Shown here: positions 15,799 to 24,004 of the stretch, piece after piece
Numbering within the stretch: position 1 is the stretch's first letter
Layout of the letters: every line of letters begins with the position of its first letter
Assembly: GCA_018712645.1 (NCBI GenBank)
Contig: DVGO01000014.1
Coordinates: 1 to 58,160 of the forward strand
Direction of reading: 5' to 3'
Length of the DNA: 58,160 nt
Source of the DNA: Candidatus Faecousia faecavium
GTDB taxonomy: Bacteria > Bacillota > Clostridia > Oscillospirales > Oscillospiraceae
Position numbers and translations under genes: made by a program
Notes under the pieces: model-generated
What the model was told of the DNA's origin: nothing
The model's database searches: none
The model's input: only the letters and a program-made list of their open reading frames with translations

Positions 15799-17605
15799 CC
15801 TGGGCACCCCCTTCCTGATAGTACCGTGCCTGGACCTGGAACAGCTTGGCGTATTCCCCGCCCAGCTCCAGCAGCTGCTGGTGGGTTCCCTCTTCCGCTA
15901 TAATCCCATCCTGCAGGAACAGGATTCGGTCGCAGAACCGGGTGGAAGCCAATCGGTGGGAAATGAAGACGGAGGTTTTCCCCGCCGTCATTTCGCTGTA
16001 TTTCTGGTAAATGTCATGCTCGGCAATGGGGTCCAGGGCGGCGGTGGGTTCGTCCAGGGTCAGAATCGGCCCATCTTTGTACAGCGCCCGGGCCAGCATC
16101 AGCCGCTGCAGCTGACCGCCGGACAGCTGCACACCGTCTTTGTAGACTTTCTTGCCCAAATGGGTGTCGTACCCACTGGGGAAAGCTTCGATCTGCTGGG
16201 TTAACCCCGCCTTTTGGATGCAGTCTTTGACCTTGTCCAGGTCGATTCCGTCCACAGCCTGGGCAACCCACTGGGCAACGGTGATGTCCAGATCCGAGCA
16301 ATTCTGAAACACCGCCGAAAACAGGCCGTAATATTCCCGGCGGTTAAATTCCCGGATATCCGTGCCGTTGAGCAGCACCCGCCCTTCGTCTGGGTCATAA
16401 AATCCGCACAGCAGGGAAACCAGCGTGGTTTTTCCCGCTCCGTTCAGGCCCACCACCGCCAGCTTTTCCCCGGGATGGATGGTCAGATTCAGATGCTTCA
16501 AAATGGGCTTCTGGGTTCCGGGATAGGTAAAGCTAAGGTTTTCCAGCCTCAGCTCGTACCCATCTGCCTTGGGGATGGGTTTTCCCCCTTCAAAGCGGAA
16601 GGGCTCAGGATAATGCAGATATTCCTGAACCACAGACAGTTCCAGGCACTCTTTGTGCAGGGTGCTGCATTCGCTTAAAAATGCGGTAATCAGGGCAGTA
16701 AAGCCGGTAAACGCGGAAAAATACAGCAGAAATTGGGAAGCCGGCAGGCCCTGCTTTACCGTCAGGGCAATCAGGTAGGCATAAGCAATGGCATTTCTGG
16801 CAACCCCCAGCACCACATCCGTCACGCAGCTGCAAAAGTAGACCCGCTCCCGGCGGCGGATGAAGGCGTCATAGGCTCGCAGCACCCCCTCCAGAATGTC
16901 ATCCAGCCATGGGCCCAAGCCAAACAAGCGAATGTCCTTTGCCAGGGTGATGGAACGGGACTGCTTGGTAATGTAGGACAGCTGTTTGGCATACTCCGCC
17001 TCTTCTTCCCGGTGCCGGTAGCCCCATTCGTTGATGCGCCGGGTGAGCACAAAGCCCAAAACGCTGGTACCAGCCACCACCCCAATCAGCACCCAATGCA
17101 ACGACGAGAGGATGCCAAGGTACAGCACAATGGCGCTGAAGTTCAGCAGCAGCGCCGTCATGGTGTCCCAAAAATGCTCCGTAGGCTGCTGATTGCCGGA
17201 GCAGGCGTTCATGGCCTTTTCCTGCAGCTTCAGAACCTCCGGGTCACGGGTGTTGGGAAATGAGGTAGTGCAGGCCTTCTCATTGAGGTCATTGATGATG
17301 GCGGTGCGGACTTCCACCCGGTCAAACAGAGTGCCTTCATTCACATAGGCCAGCAGGGCGTTCAGGGAGATAAGCAAACAAGAAAAAACTGCAATGCTGC
17401 CCAGCAGTTCCGGCAAGGGTGCCGCCTGCTCCACCTTGCCCAGCACCACAGGGGCAATGAACAGCTGGCACAGATTCAGCCCCAGCTGGATGGCAGCATA
17501 CAGTAGGCACACCCAAATGGTGCTTCTGCGGTATTTCCAGGCCATGCCCAGCATAAAGCGGACGGATTGTCCCAAACCGTATTTTGGTTTTTTCGTTTCT
17601 TCCAA
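15788..17605 (-). CDS. ABC exporter, fused membrane and ATPase domains (subunit 1)
   Basis: Half-transporter of 605 residues with membrane segments in about 35-320 and an ATPase domain with Walker A GLNGAGKTT, signature LSGGQLQR and Walker B ILTLDEPTAALD. Both this and its partner keep the catalytic Glu, so two competent ATP sites are expected. The start is a TTG at 17603-17605 with AAGGTG 7 nt upstream. A 97-bp gap separates it from the kinase gene. Substrate unknown. Confidence 0.9.
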   Translation of the reverse strand: MEETKKPKYGLGQSVRFMLGMAWKYRRSTIWVCLLYAAIQLGLNLCQLFIAPVVLGKVEQAAPLPELLGSIAVFSCLLISLNALLAYVNEGTLFDRVEVRTAIINDLNEKACTTSFPNTRDPEVLKLQEKAMNACSGNQQPTEHFWDTMTALLLNFSAIVLYLGILSSLHWVLIGVVAGTSVLGFVLTRRINEWGYRHREEEAEYAKQLSYITKQSRSITLAKDIRLFGLGPWLDDILEGVLRAYDAFIRRRERVYFCSCVTDVVLGVARNAIAYAYLIALTVKQGLPASQFLLYFSAFTGFTALITAFLSECSTLHKECLELSVVQEYLHYPEPFRFEGGKPIPKADGYELRLENLSFTYPGTQKPILKHLNLTIHPGEKLAVVGLNGAGKTTLVSLLCGFYDPDEGRVLLNGTDIREFNRREYYGLFSAVFQNCSDLDITVAQWVAQAVDGIDLDKVKDCIQKAGLTQQIEAFPSGYDTHLGKKVYKDGVQLSGGQLQRLMLARALYKDGPILTLDEPTAALDPIAEHDIYQKYSEMTAGKTSVFISHRLASTRFCDRILFLQDGIIAEEGTHQQLLELGGEYAKLFQVQARYYQEGGAQDET

Positions 17606-17702
17606 AACAAGTCACCTTCTTTCGGGAGTATCCTATCATAGAAAATCCCCGGCGGCACAATTCGGGGACGAATGGTGCGCTCCGGGGGATGAATTGCAAA
17701 AA

Positions 17703-18365
17703 TCAGGTGGTGGGCAGCAGAATTTCCGTGGTAAAGGCGCCGTCTTCCGAGTTGCGGCTGATGTAGCCCTCCAGCCGGTCCACGATTGCGTCAATCCGCA
17801 CCAGACCGAAGCCGTGGCCCTGGCCTTTGGTAGTGGGAAAGAGCCTGCCGGATTTGGGGAGTTTCTTACCAGCGGTAAAGTTGGTGAAAGAAATGTAGAG
17901 CTGGGTGTTTTTCATGTCCATATACACCCGAATCAGCCGCTGCTGGGGCGGCAGCTGGAGGCTGGCTTCAATGGCATTGTCAAAGAGATTGCCAATGATG
18001 CAGCACAAATCCAGTTCCGACAGGGAAAGCTTCACGGGGATATGGGCGTCTGCCAGCACTTCAATATCTTTGGATTTTGCCAGGGAGATTTTGGAGTTGA
18101 GAATGGCGTCGGCCATGGGGTTTCCGGTTTTGATTACCGTATCTACCGTGGACAGGTCGGCGTCCAGTTCTTCCAGATACCGGCAAATGGCCTGCCAGTC
18201 TTCCTTGGCAGCATAGGCTTTCATGGTTTGGATGTGGTTGCGGTAATCGTGCCGCCAGCCCCGGATTTGACGGTACATGTTTTCCACTTCTGCGTAGTGG
18301 GTCTGAATCAGTTCCTGCTGGTACGCCGCAATTTGTTTGTCAATTTTTTTCGATAACAATCCCAT
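17703..18365 (-). CDS. GHKL sensor histidine kinase without membrane segments
   Basis: A 220-residue kinase of the AgrC/LytS-like GHKL group. The phosphoacceptor region is WRHDYRNHIQTMKAY, and the ATP site has the N-box NLFDNAIEA and glycine box GQGHGFGL. The usual N-terminal membrane sensor is absent: the protein starts with MGLLSKKIDKQIAAYQ and a helical stretch. It may be a soluble kinase, or a membrane sensor that has lost its sensor half. It lies 4 bp after its cognate LytTR regulator. Confidence 0.88.
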   Translation of the reverse strand: MGLLSKKIDKQIAAYQQELIQTHYAEVENMYRQIRGWRHDYRNHIQTMKAYAAKEDWQAICRYLEELDADLSTVDTVIKTGNPMADAILNSKISLAKSKDIEVLADAHIPVKLSLSELDLCCIIGNLFDNAIEASLQLPPQQRLIRVYMDMKNTQLYISFTNFTAGKKLPKSGRLFPTTKGQGHGFGLVRIDAIVDRLEGYISRNSEDGAFTTEILLPTT

Positions 18366-18369
18366 GTTC

Positions 18370-19071
18370 TCACCCCAAGCAGATGATTGCCCGGTTTACC
18401 CCATCATATGCCCCTCTGGGCAGAGGAATGGCCGTGCCGTCGCTGAGCCGGATTTCTGATTTGGTGACCCGGCTGATTTGGGTCAGGTTCACAATGCACG
18501 ATCGCCCCACCCGGTAAAACCGCTCGTCCAGCATGGCCGCCAAGTCCCCCAAGGTCATCTTCACCGTAGTCTCGGACCCTGCGTATATGGTGACATAATT
18601 TCCCTGAACCTGGGCATAGCGAATCTGGTAAATGGGAATGCGCACCATTTCTCCGCCAACGTCAAAGGTCAGCACCTTTTCATTTCTGGCGATTTTCTCC
18701 GCCGCCCGGCTGAGAACGGAAAACAGCTTCTCTTCCTTCACCGGCTTCATCAGATAATGCAGGGCAGAAACGTCGTAGCCCTCTGCAATGTAGTCGGAGT
18801 ATCCGGTAATAAACACAATTTGCAGGGTTTCGTTGTTTTGCCGCAGTTTTTTTGCCAGCGTAACCCCGTCCATGTCGCCCATTTCGATATCCAGCAGCAG
18901 GATATCATAATCCGCCTTTTCCGCATAGTGGAACAGGAAACCCTCCCCGGAGGAAAACAAATCGGCATGGACGATATGACCGCCCTTTGCCGCCCAGCGG
19001 CGAACCATGTCCAAAACATAGTCTCTGTCTGCTTTTTCGTCATCACAGATTGCAATTTTGTATTCCACCAT
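18370..19071 (-). CDS. LytTR-family response regulator
   Basis: Response regulator of 233 residues. The receiver has acidic residues in ICDDEK, the phosphoacceptor Asp in LLLDIEMGDMDG and the conserved Lys in YLMKPV; the C-terminal LytTR DNA-binding domain spans about 135-233 (RSCIVNLTQISRV). Members bind direct repeats in promoters and often control peptide signalling, bacteriocin or exporter genes. It is the first gene of the four-gene operon with the kinase and the ABC pair. Confidence 0.92.
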   Translation of the reverse strand: MVEYKIAICDDEKADRDYVLDMVRRWAAKGGHIVHADLFSSGEGFLFHYAEKADYDILLLDIEMGDMDGVTLAKKLRQNNETLQIVFITGYSDYIAEGYDVSALHYLMKPVKEEKLFSVLSRAAEKIARNEKVLTFDVGGEMVRIPIYQIRYAQVQGNYVTIYAGSETTVKMTLGDLAAMLDERFYRVGRSCIVNLTQISRVTKSEIRLSDGTAIPLPRGAYDGVNRAIICLG

Positions 19072-19098
19072 CTCACCGCCCCAGTTGTTCTACCGGGT

Positions 19099-19127
19099 AT
19101 TATAGCCGTTTATGAGAATCCAGGCAA
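19099..19127 (-). promoter_or_regulatory. Promoter of the LytTR/GHKL/ABC operon
   Basis: Minus-strand TTGCCT (19122-19127), 17 bp, TATAAT (19099-19104), about 30 bp before the regulator start codon. Confidence 0.7.
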
Positions 19128-19190
19128 GATTGCCAACAAAATTTTTTGCTCACAGATAAAAGGCTCAGTCCCATTGGCTCCGCCGCATGG

Positions 19191-19225
19191 AAAAAGCGAG
19201 CAACGGAAGTCACTCCATCGCTCGC
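19191..19225 (-). terminator. Terminator after the one-pass membrane protein gene
   Basis: Stem GCGAGC/GCTCGC (19196-19201, 19220-19225) with weaker inner pairing and a minus-strand T-run at 19191-19195. Confidence 0.6.
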
Positions 19226-19305
19226 ATTTTTCCTACATTTTTCATTACGGTTTACAAAAATCCGGCGGGAAGACCACACCTTGGGTGCAGGCAGTAGGCT
19301 GCCTC

Positions 19306-19998
19306 TTAATAGATGGTCTTTTCATTCCATTTCTGTCCGGCAGCCACACTGAATTCATCCCGGACGGTGATGGAACCGTCATCGTTCAGTACAAACCACA
19401 GCATGTCCGAATCCAGCGGCCGCAGACCTCCCTGGGCTTTTGTTTCCAGCACCTGCTCCGCCAGTTTGTATGTACTGTCCGAATAGCCCATATTTTCGTT
19501 ATACCCCTGCCACTGGTTCGGTCTGGAAATTTCTTCCAGTAAGCTCTTTCCGTATCCATTGGCCTGGTCTTCCGAACGGTTGATGGCGACCCACATAATG
19601 ATAATCTTCACATTGTCAGACCGTCCATTTCCCACCGTATCTGCCAATCTTGCCAGGGCTTCGGCCTCCTGGTTCACCGGCGCCACAGTAGCGACGGTAG
19701 GCTCCGTCTGGGCAAACACATCATCTGCCGGTACGGTTGCGGCCAGCGTTTCCTCCATTGCCAGCAGCTGCTCTTTCAGCGCCTTCTTCTGCTGCCCGCT
19801 CACCACAAGCACCAGAATCAGCAGCAGCAGAATCACCGGAGACCACAGCCGCACATCGTAATACCACCGCACGTCTGAGCCGAAATTCTTGACAAAGTTG
19901 GTAAGATAATCATTGATGCCTTGTTTTCTGACTCTTCGTCTCGGATTCACGCCATTGTCCGTGATCGGCTGTTCCTTTTCCAGCTGTTCCTGTTCCAT
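19306..19998 (-). CDS. One-pass membrane protein with possible cell-wall-hydrolase-like domain
   Basis: Protein of 230 residues: a charged cytoplasmic N-terminus (1-50), one membrane helix at about 51-68 (LWSPVILLLLILVLVVSG), a coiled stretch and Ala/Thr/Val-rich linker (70-110), and an outside C-terminal domain. The segment MWVAINRSEDQANGYGKSLL...PNQWQGYN distantly resembles SleB-type cortex hydrolases (VVLNRV...FTP), but the match is weak and the catalytic residues cannot be confirmed. It is the first gene inside the element from the N-terminal sigK side and has its own strong promoter. Confidence 0.7.
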   Translation of the reverse strand: MEQEQLEKEQPITDNGVNPRRRVRKQGINDYLTNFVKNFGSDVRWYYDVRLWSPVILLLLILVLVVSGQQKKALKEQLLAMEETLAATVPADDVFAQTEPTVATVAPVNQEAEALARLADTVGNGRSDNVKIIIMWVAINRSEDQANGYGKSLLEEISRPNQWQGYNENMGYSDSTYKLAEQVLETKAQGGLRPLDSDMLWFVLNDDGSITVRDEFSVAAGQKWNEKTIY

Positions 19999-20369
19999 GA
20001 TTCAATCTCCTTACTTTTCTACATTTTTGCATCGCTTTCGCACAATCCCAAATGCGATTCCTTACGGCTTGTCCGTGGCTGACGCACTTTCCAATGAGGA
20101 AGCAGTTTTCCGCAGTCTCAAACAGTTAACATAATTTGCGTTATTTGCAACCTTTTTTGTGAAAAACCGTAACTTTTCAAACATTATACACCAATTTACA
20201 GAATGTGTCAATGTTGAGGGCTGTCGCAATATGTCTACTTGCGTCTTGTTTTGGCGCAAGGCTCAAAAATAGAAATATGTAAACCACATCTCGTCCTGGT
20301 TTTTTCTCCAGGAAGGCCCCAAACCATACCGATCTCTTCCAGCAAATTATCCGCGCGCATTATCCCTTA
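19999..20369. other. Non-coding end of the element with a long structured leader
   Basis: 371 bp. Minus-strand transcription from the promoter at 20183-20211 gives a leader of about 175 nt before the start codon at 19998. It contains short inverted repeats (ACGG/CCGT, and TGCGGAA near TTCC) but no riboswitch class I recognise. From 20212 to the attachment site I see only a small hairpin (CTTGCG/CGCAAG). Confidence 0.5.
20183..20211 (-). promoter_or_regulatory. Perfect-consensus promoter inside the element
   Basis: Minus-strand TTGACA (20206-20211), 17 bp, TATAAT (20183-20188). Vegetative sigma-A type, so the membrane protein gene at 19306-19998 should be strongly expressed outside sporulation. 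Confidence 0.85.
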
Positions 20370-20386
20370 TTCATAATGTGCGCCAC
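20355..20386 (-). other. Proposed attachment site at the N-terminal sigK end of the element
   Basis: Minus-strand GGCGCACATTATG-AA-TAAGGGATAATGCGC, core AA at 20370-20371. The element-side arm TAAGGGATAATGCGC is the inverted counterpart of the arm at 12050-12064 (12 of 15 identical). Confidence 0.75.
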
Positions 20387-20557
20387 CAGACGCAGGTTTC
20401 GTTCGATCAGAATATTGCGTGCCTCCAGATCCCCCTGCTGCGCCAGTGTCAGATAATACCTTTCCTCCTCTTCACTCAATGGCTTCGGAAAAGAACCGGT
20501 ATTGAGCTGCAGCGAATACAGCAATGTGCTCAACATCAGCCAGGCCGCTGTTAGCAT
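20360..20557 (-). pseudogene. sigK: pro-sigma-K N-terminal fragment (5' side of split gene)
   Basis: Encodes a hydrophobic pro-sequence ([20 protein letters not shown]), then [41 protein letters not shown], and is closed by a stop within the element. This is the start of pro-sigma-K, including the leader removed by SpoIVFB in spore formers. ATG at 20555-20557 has GGAGG 9 nt upstream. Region 2 continues 8.3 kb away at 11912-12047. In Bacillus and Clostridioides a mother-cell excision event joins such halves. Here the distal half is itself truncated, so the gene may be dead even after excision. Confidence 0.9.
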
Positions 20558-20667
20558 AAGCCATCACCTCCAAGGTTACTGTATTCGCCATTGCCCGTCC
20601 TTTTTCCAATGGTTGGGAAATCATCAGGCAATCGTCAAGGTATTTTTTCGATTTCCCCATTTTCCTC

Positions 20668-20696
20668 TTGCTTTTTCTCCCATGATCCAGTATAAT
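20668..20696 (+). promoter_or_regulatory. Promoter of the MATE gene
   Basis: TTGCTT (20668-20673), 17 bp, TATAAT (20691-20696), giving a leader of about 95 nt. Confidence 0.65.
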
Positions 20697-20733
20697 ACTC
20701 GGCGCTGATTCCCCGTTGGATAAGTAGTTTCAA

Positions 20734-20778
20734 AACTCTGCGTTTTTCTGTGCCCGTAGAACAGAACGCAGGGTTTTT
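20734..20778 (+). terminator. Terminator-like hairpin in the MATE leader
   Basis: CTCTGCGTT pairs with AACGCAGGG, with further pairing inside (TTCTG/CAGAA), followed by seven T, just ahead of the MATE ribosome-binding site. A terminator between promoter and gene suggests attenuation. It might alternatively end an upstream transcript, but none is apparent. Confidence 0.65.
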
Positions 20779-20796
20779 TTCTGTTTAGGAGGCAAT

Positions 20797-22143
20797 ATGA
20801 AACAAACGCAAAATAACATGGCGTCCGGGCATCCCCTGGCGCTGCTGCTGAAAATGTCCGTACCCATCATGATTTCCATGACGGTACAGTCCCTGTACAA
20901 CATCGTCGACAGTATTTTCGTCGCCCGATTGGGGAACGAAGCTCTGTCCGCCGTTTCTCTGGTGTACCCGCTGCAAAACATCATTCTTGCCATTGGCGTA
21001 GGATTTGGTGTGGGCGTGTGCTCCATTGTATCCATGGACTTAGGCTCCCAGAATGCGGAGAATGCCAACCGGGCCGCATCCACCGGTATGTTTTTGTCCT
21101 TTGTCCACACCCTGATTTATACCCTGGTAGGCCTGCTCATTGCCGGTCCCTTCCTGAAAATGTTCACCAACAACCCCAACACCTATTCCATGGGCCTGAG
21201 CTATGCCAACATCGTCATTGCCTGCTCCTTTGCCCAGATTCTGCAAATCACCTTTGAAAAAATCTTCCAGGCCCTGGGACGGATGGTGGAAGTGATGCTG
21301 CTTCTGGGTGTGGGCGCCGTCATCAACATCATTCTCGACCCCATCTTTATTTTCGGTCTGCTGGGCTTCCCCGCCATGGGCGTGGCCGGTGCCGCTCTGG
21401 CTACGGTCATTGGACAAATCGTGGCGCTGGCGTTCTATGTGGTGGTGTATCTGAAGCGCAAAGGCGGCATTGAGCTTTCCCTGAAGAACATTCATTTTGA
21501 CAAAACCATGCTCAAGCGGATGTACAGCATCGGCATTCCTTCCGCCATTATGATTGCCCTGCCGTCTTTGATTGTGGGCGCACTGAACGCCATTTTGCTG
21601 GTGTTCTCGGAGCTGTATGTGGCAGTTTTGGGCCTGTATTTCAAATTGCAGACCTTCATCTATTTCCCTGCCGGCGGCATCATTCAGGGTGTCCGGCCCT
21701 TGATCAGCTACAACTACGGTGCCAAGGAGCACAAGCGGGTCTACCGGTTCATCCATCTTTCCCTGGCCATTGTCACCGGCATTATGGCTGTGGGCACCCT
21801 GGGGTGCGAGCTCTTCCCTCAGCAGATTCTGCGGCTGTTCAATGACGATGCAGCTTTGCTGGAAGGCGGCGTCAGCGCACTGCGGATCATCGCTCTGGGC
21901 TTTCTGTTTTCCGGCGTTTCCGTGGTGTATGCCGGTGTGTTTGAAGCCCTGGGCAAAGGCAGAGAATCCCTGCTGATTTCCCTGATCCGCCAGGTAATTG
22001 TACTGATTCCCCTGAGCTATCTGCTGTCTTTGATATGGGGCGCCGCCGGCGTGTGGCTGGCCTTCCCCATTGCAGAACTTTGCGGCTGTCTGACGTCCTG
22101 GTATCTGAACAAAACCGCAGTCAAAACTGCGCTGCAGGCATAA
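20797..22143 (+). CDS. MATE-family efflux transporter
   Basis: Multidrug and toxin extrusion protein of 448 residues with twelve hydrophobic segments in two homologous halves. The N-terminus PLALLLKMSVPIMISMTVQS, then LYNIVDSIFVARLG, is typical of the NorM/DinF type in Clostridia. It should expel cationic or hydrophobic compounds by sodium or proton antiport. AGGAGG lies 6 nt before the start. It stands alone on the plus strand, with a leader terminator upstream and a bidirectional terminator downstream. Confidence 0.95.
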   Translation: MKQTQNNMASGHPLALLLKMSVPIMISMTVQSLYNIVDSIFVARLGNEALSAVSLVYPLQNIILAIGVGFGVGVCSIVSMDLGSQNAENANRAASTGMFLSFVHTLIYTLVGLLIAGPFLKMFTNNPNTYSMGLSYANIVIACSFAQILQITFEKIFQALGRMVEVMLLLGVGAVINIILDPIFIFGLLGFPAMGVAGAALATVIGQIVALAFYVVVYLKRKGGIELSLKNIHFDKTMLKRMYSIGIPSAIMIALPSLIVGALNAILLVFSELYVAVLGLYFKLQTFIYFPAGGIIQGVRPLISYNYGAKEHKRVYRFIHLSLAIVTGIMAVGTLGCELFPQQILRLFNDDAALLEGGVSALRIIALGFLFSGVSVVYAGVFEALGKGRESLLISLIRQVIVLIPLSYLLSLIWGAAGVWLAFPIAELCGCLTSWYLNKTAVKTALQA

Positions 22144-22147
22144 AAAT

Positions 22148-22180
22148 GCGCCGGCTGGATTTGCTCCAGCCGGCGGTTGT
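22148..22180. terminator. Bidirectional terminator between MATE and metallo-hydrolase genes
   Basis: Nine-bp stem GCCGGCTGG/CCAGCCGGC with T-runs on both strands, between two convergent genes. Confidence 0.85.
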
Positions 22181-22185
22181 TTTTG

Positions 22186-23796
22186 TTAAGCGTTTTTCCA
22201 TTTGTCGATGAGGCTTCGGATCTGGGCCGTAAGCTTGGCGTTTTCCTTGTTGGTTCTGCCCCGGCGGGTGCGCACCAGCGCCAGCAGCTCCTCTGCCGCC
22301 GCCACCAGTTCCCCGTAAACTTGCTTTGCCCGCTGGCCGCCTTTGAAAGCTGCCTCCCGGTCAATCTTCACGCCTTCGGTATAGGTGGTCAGCTTTCCGG
22401 TGAGCAGGTCGTATTCCGTACCGCTGTAAGGTGCCTCTGCCTGATAGCCCATGGCAAGCAGGGTGGTGCGGAAGGCTTCGCAGCTGCTGTCGTCACCGTG
22501 GTTAACAAACACCATGCTGGGTTTTTCCCGGAATCCTGCCAGCCAGTTGAGCAATCCGTCCTTATCCGCATGGCCGGAGGTGCCGTGAAGCATGGCAATC
22601 TCCGCATGTACCGCAATATCCTCTCCAAAGAGTTTCACGTTTTTCGCTCCGGACTGCAGCTTCTGTCCCAAAGACCCTTCCGCCTGATAGCCTACGAACA
22701 GGATGATGCTTTCCTTGCGCCACAGGTTGTGTTTCAGGTGGTGCCGGATTCGTCCGGCTTCGCACATGCCGCTGGCGGAAAGAATGACCTTCGGTTCCGG
22801 ATTTGTGTTAAGCAGGATGGATTCTTCCGAGGTAACCGACAACGTCAGGCCCTGGAACCACAGGGGGTTGATTCCCTGGTTCAGCACCGCCCGGGTTTCC
22901 TCGTCAAAGTTGCTGCTGTCACATTGCAGGAAAATTCCCGTAGCCTCCACCGCCAGGGGGGAGTCCACATACACCGGGAAGTTGGGGTGTCCCGTCACCA
23001 GTCCCCGCTGCTTGATTTCCCGGATGGCATAGAGCATTTCCTGGGTTCTGCCCACGGCAAAGGAAGGGATCACCAGATTGCCGCCCCGATCCAAGGCCCG
23101 CTGGATACACTCTGCCAGTTCCAGCACCACGTCGCCGCGCTGCTTTTCGTGGTAGCGGTCGCCGTAGGTGGATTCGATTACCAGATACTGGGTCGAATCG
23201 ATGGGCTTGGGGTCATTGAGCAGGGGCTGATTTGTGTTGCCCACGTCGCCGCTGAATACGATTTTCCGGGTCTCGATCCCCTCCGTCAGCCACAATTCGA
23301 TTGCCGCCGACCCCAGCAGGTGACCAATATCAGTCATGCGGATATCAATTCCCTCCGCCACACGGAGCACCTGCCCATACTGACAGGGCCGCAGCAGCTT
23401 AATGGCCGCCATGGCATCGACCATGGTATATGTCGGCTCCACCAGCGGCTCGCCGGCCCGCTCCGCCTTCCGGCTGCGCCACTGGGCTTCCGACTCCTGG
23501 ATGTGTGCAGAGTCCCGCAGCATAATGTTGCACAGGTTGCATGTAGCTTCCGTAGCATAAATCGGGCCTGAAAAACCGTCCTTGCACAGCTTGGGCAGCA
23601 TACCGGAGTGGTCAATGTGGGCGTGGGTCAAAAACACCGCTTCAATGGTGTTCGCCGCCACCGGCAAGGGCATGTTCTGGAACACATCCACACCCTGCTC
23701 CATACCGCAGTCCACCAGGTAGTACCGCCCGCCCACTTCCAGCAAGGTACAGCTGCCTGTTACTTCGTGGGTCGCGCCGATGAATTGGATTTTCAT
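22186..23796 (-). CDS. Beta-CASP metallo-beta-lactamase-fold RNA-processing-type hydrolase
   Basis: Protein of 536 residues. The metallo-beta-lactamase motif THAHIDHSG (about 58-66) and DVGN bind two metal ions; a beta-CASP cap follows, and the C-terminal part has SGHADKDGLL and VNHGDD of the RNA-specificity domain. Relatives act as endo/exoribonucleases similar to CPSF73-like bacterial proteins. The start MKIQFIGATHEVTG (ATG at 23794-23796) has GGAGG 8 nt upstream. The target RNA is unknown. Confidence 0.9.
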   Translation of the reverse strand: MKIQFIGATHEVTGSCTLLEVGGRYYLVDCGMEQGVDVFQNMPLPVAANTIEAVFLTHAHIDHSGMLPKLCKDGFSGPIYATEATCNLCNIMLRDSAHIQESEAQWRSRKAERAGEPLVEPTYTMVDAMAAIKLLRPCQYGQVLRVAEGIDIRMTDIGHLLGSAAIELWLTEGIETRKIVFSGDVGNTNQPLLNDPKPIDSTQYLVIESTYGDRYHEKQRGDVVLELAECIQRALDRGGNLVIPSFAVGRTQEMLYAIREIKQRGLVTGHPNFPVYVDSPLAVEATGIFLQCDSSNFDEETRAVLNQGINPLWFQGLTLSVTSEESILLNTNPEPKVILSASGMCEAGRIRHHLKHNLWRKESIILFVGYQAEGSLGQKLQSGAKNVKLFGEDIAVHAEIAMLHGTSGHADKDGLLNWLAGFREKPSMVFVNHGDDSSCEAFRTTLLAMGYQAEAPYSGTEYDLLTGKLTTYTEGVKIDREAAFKGGQRAKQVYGELVAAAEELLALVRTRRGRTNKENAKLTAQIRSLIDKWKNA

Positions 23797-24004
23797 ACAT
23801 GACACCTCCAGCAGTAGGATTCTTATAGATATAGTATAGCACGCTTTCCCCAGGCGAACAAGAGAGCATCCATGAAGGAATCGTAAAATATCCCGGCAAT
23901 TTTTTCCCCTTTCTCCCGAAAACAGGAATTGTCCCGAAAGTTTGAAAAACGCTCTAGGAATTTTGAAACAAATGTGCTATGATATCCGGTAGAGGTGAAA
24001 TTTC

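Larger units (their letters stand above)
12049..20370 (-). mobile_element. skin-like intervening element splitting pro-sigma-K
   Basis: About 8322 bp between proposed crossover cores at 12048-12049 and 20370-20371. It separates the two pieces of sigK, has a large serine recombinase at one border as in skin elements, and both borders share inverted arms that would form a near-symmetric attP in the excised circle. Cargo, all on the minus strand: recombinase with a small upstream gene, ABC exporter pair, GHKL kinase and LytTR regulator, and a one-pass membrane protein. No phage structural genes are present, unlike the large skin prophage remnant of Bacillus. Whether it still excises is unknown. 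Confidence 0.82.

Noticed and set aside
17606..17702. A peptide precursor gene between the kinase and ABC genes in the sigK element
   Set aside because: The 97-bp gap contains no start codon with ribosome-binding site or double-glycine leader; a precursor peptide was looked for and not found.
20472..20660. Minus-strand 62-residue frame overlapping the start of sigK
   Set aside because: Lies in another frame over the well-supported pro-sigma-K start; no family match.
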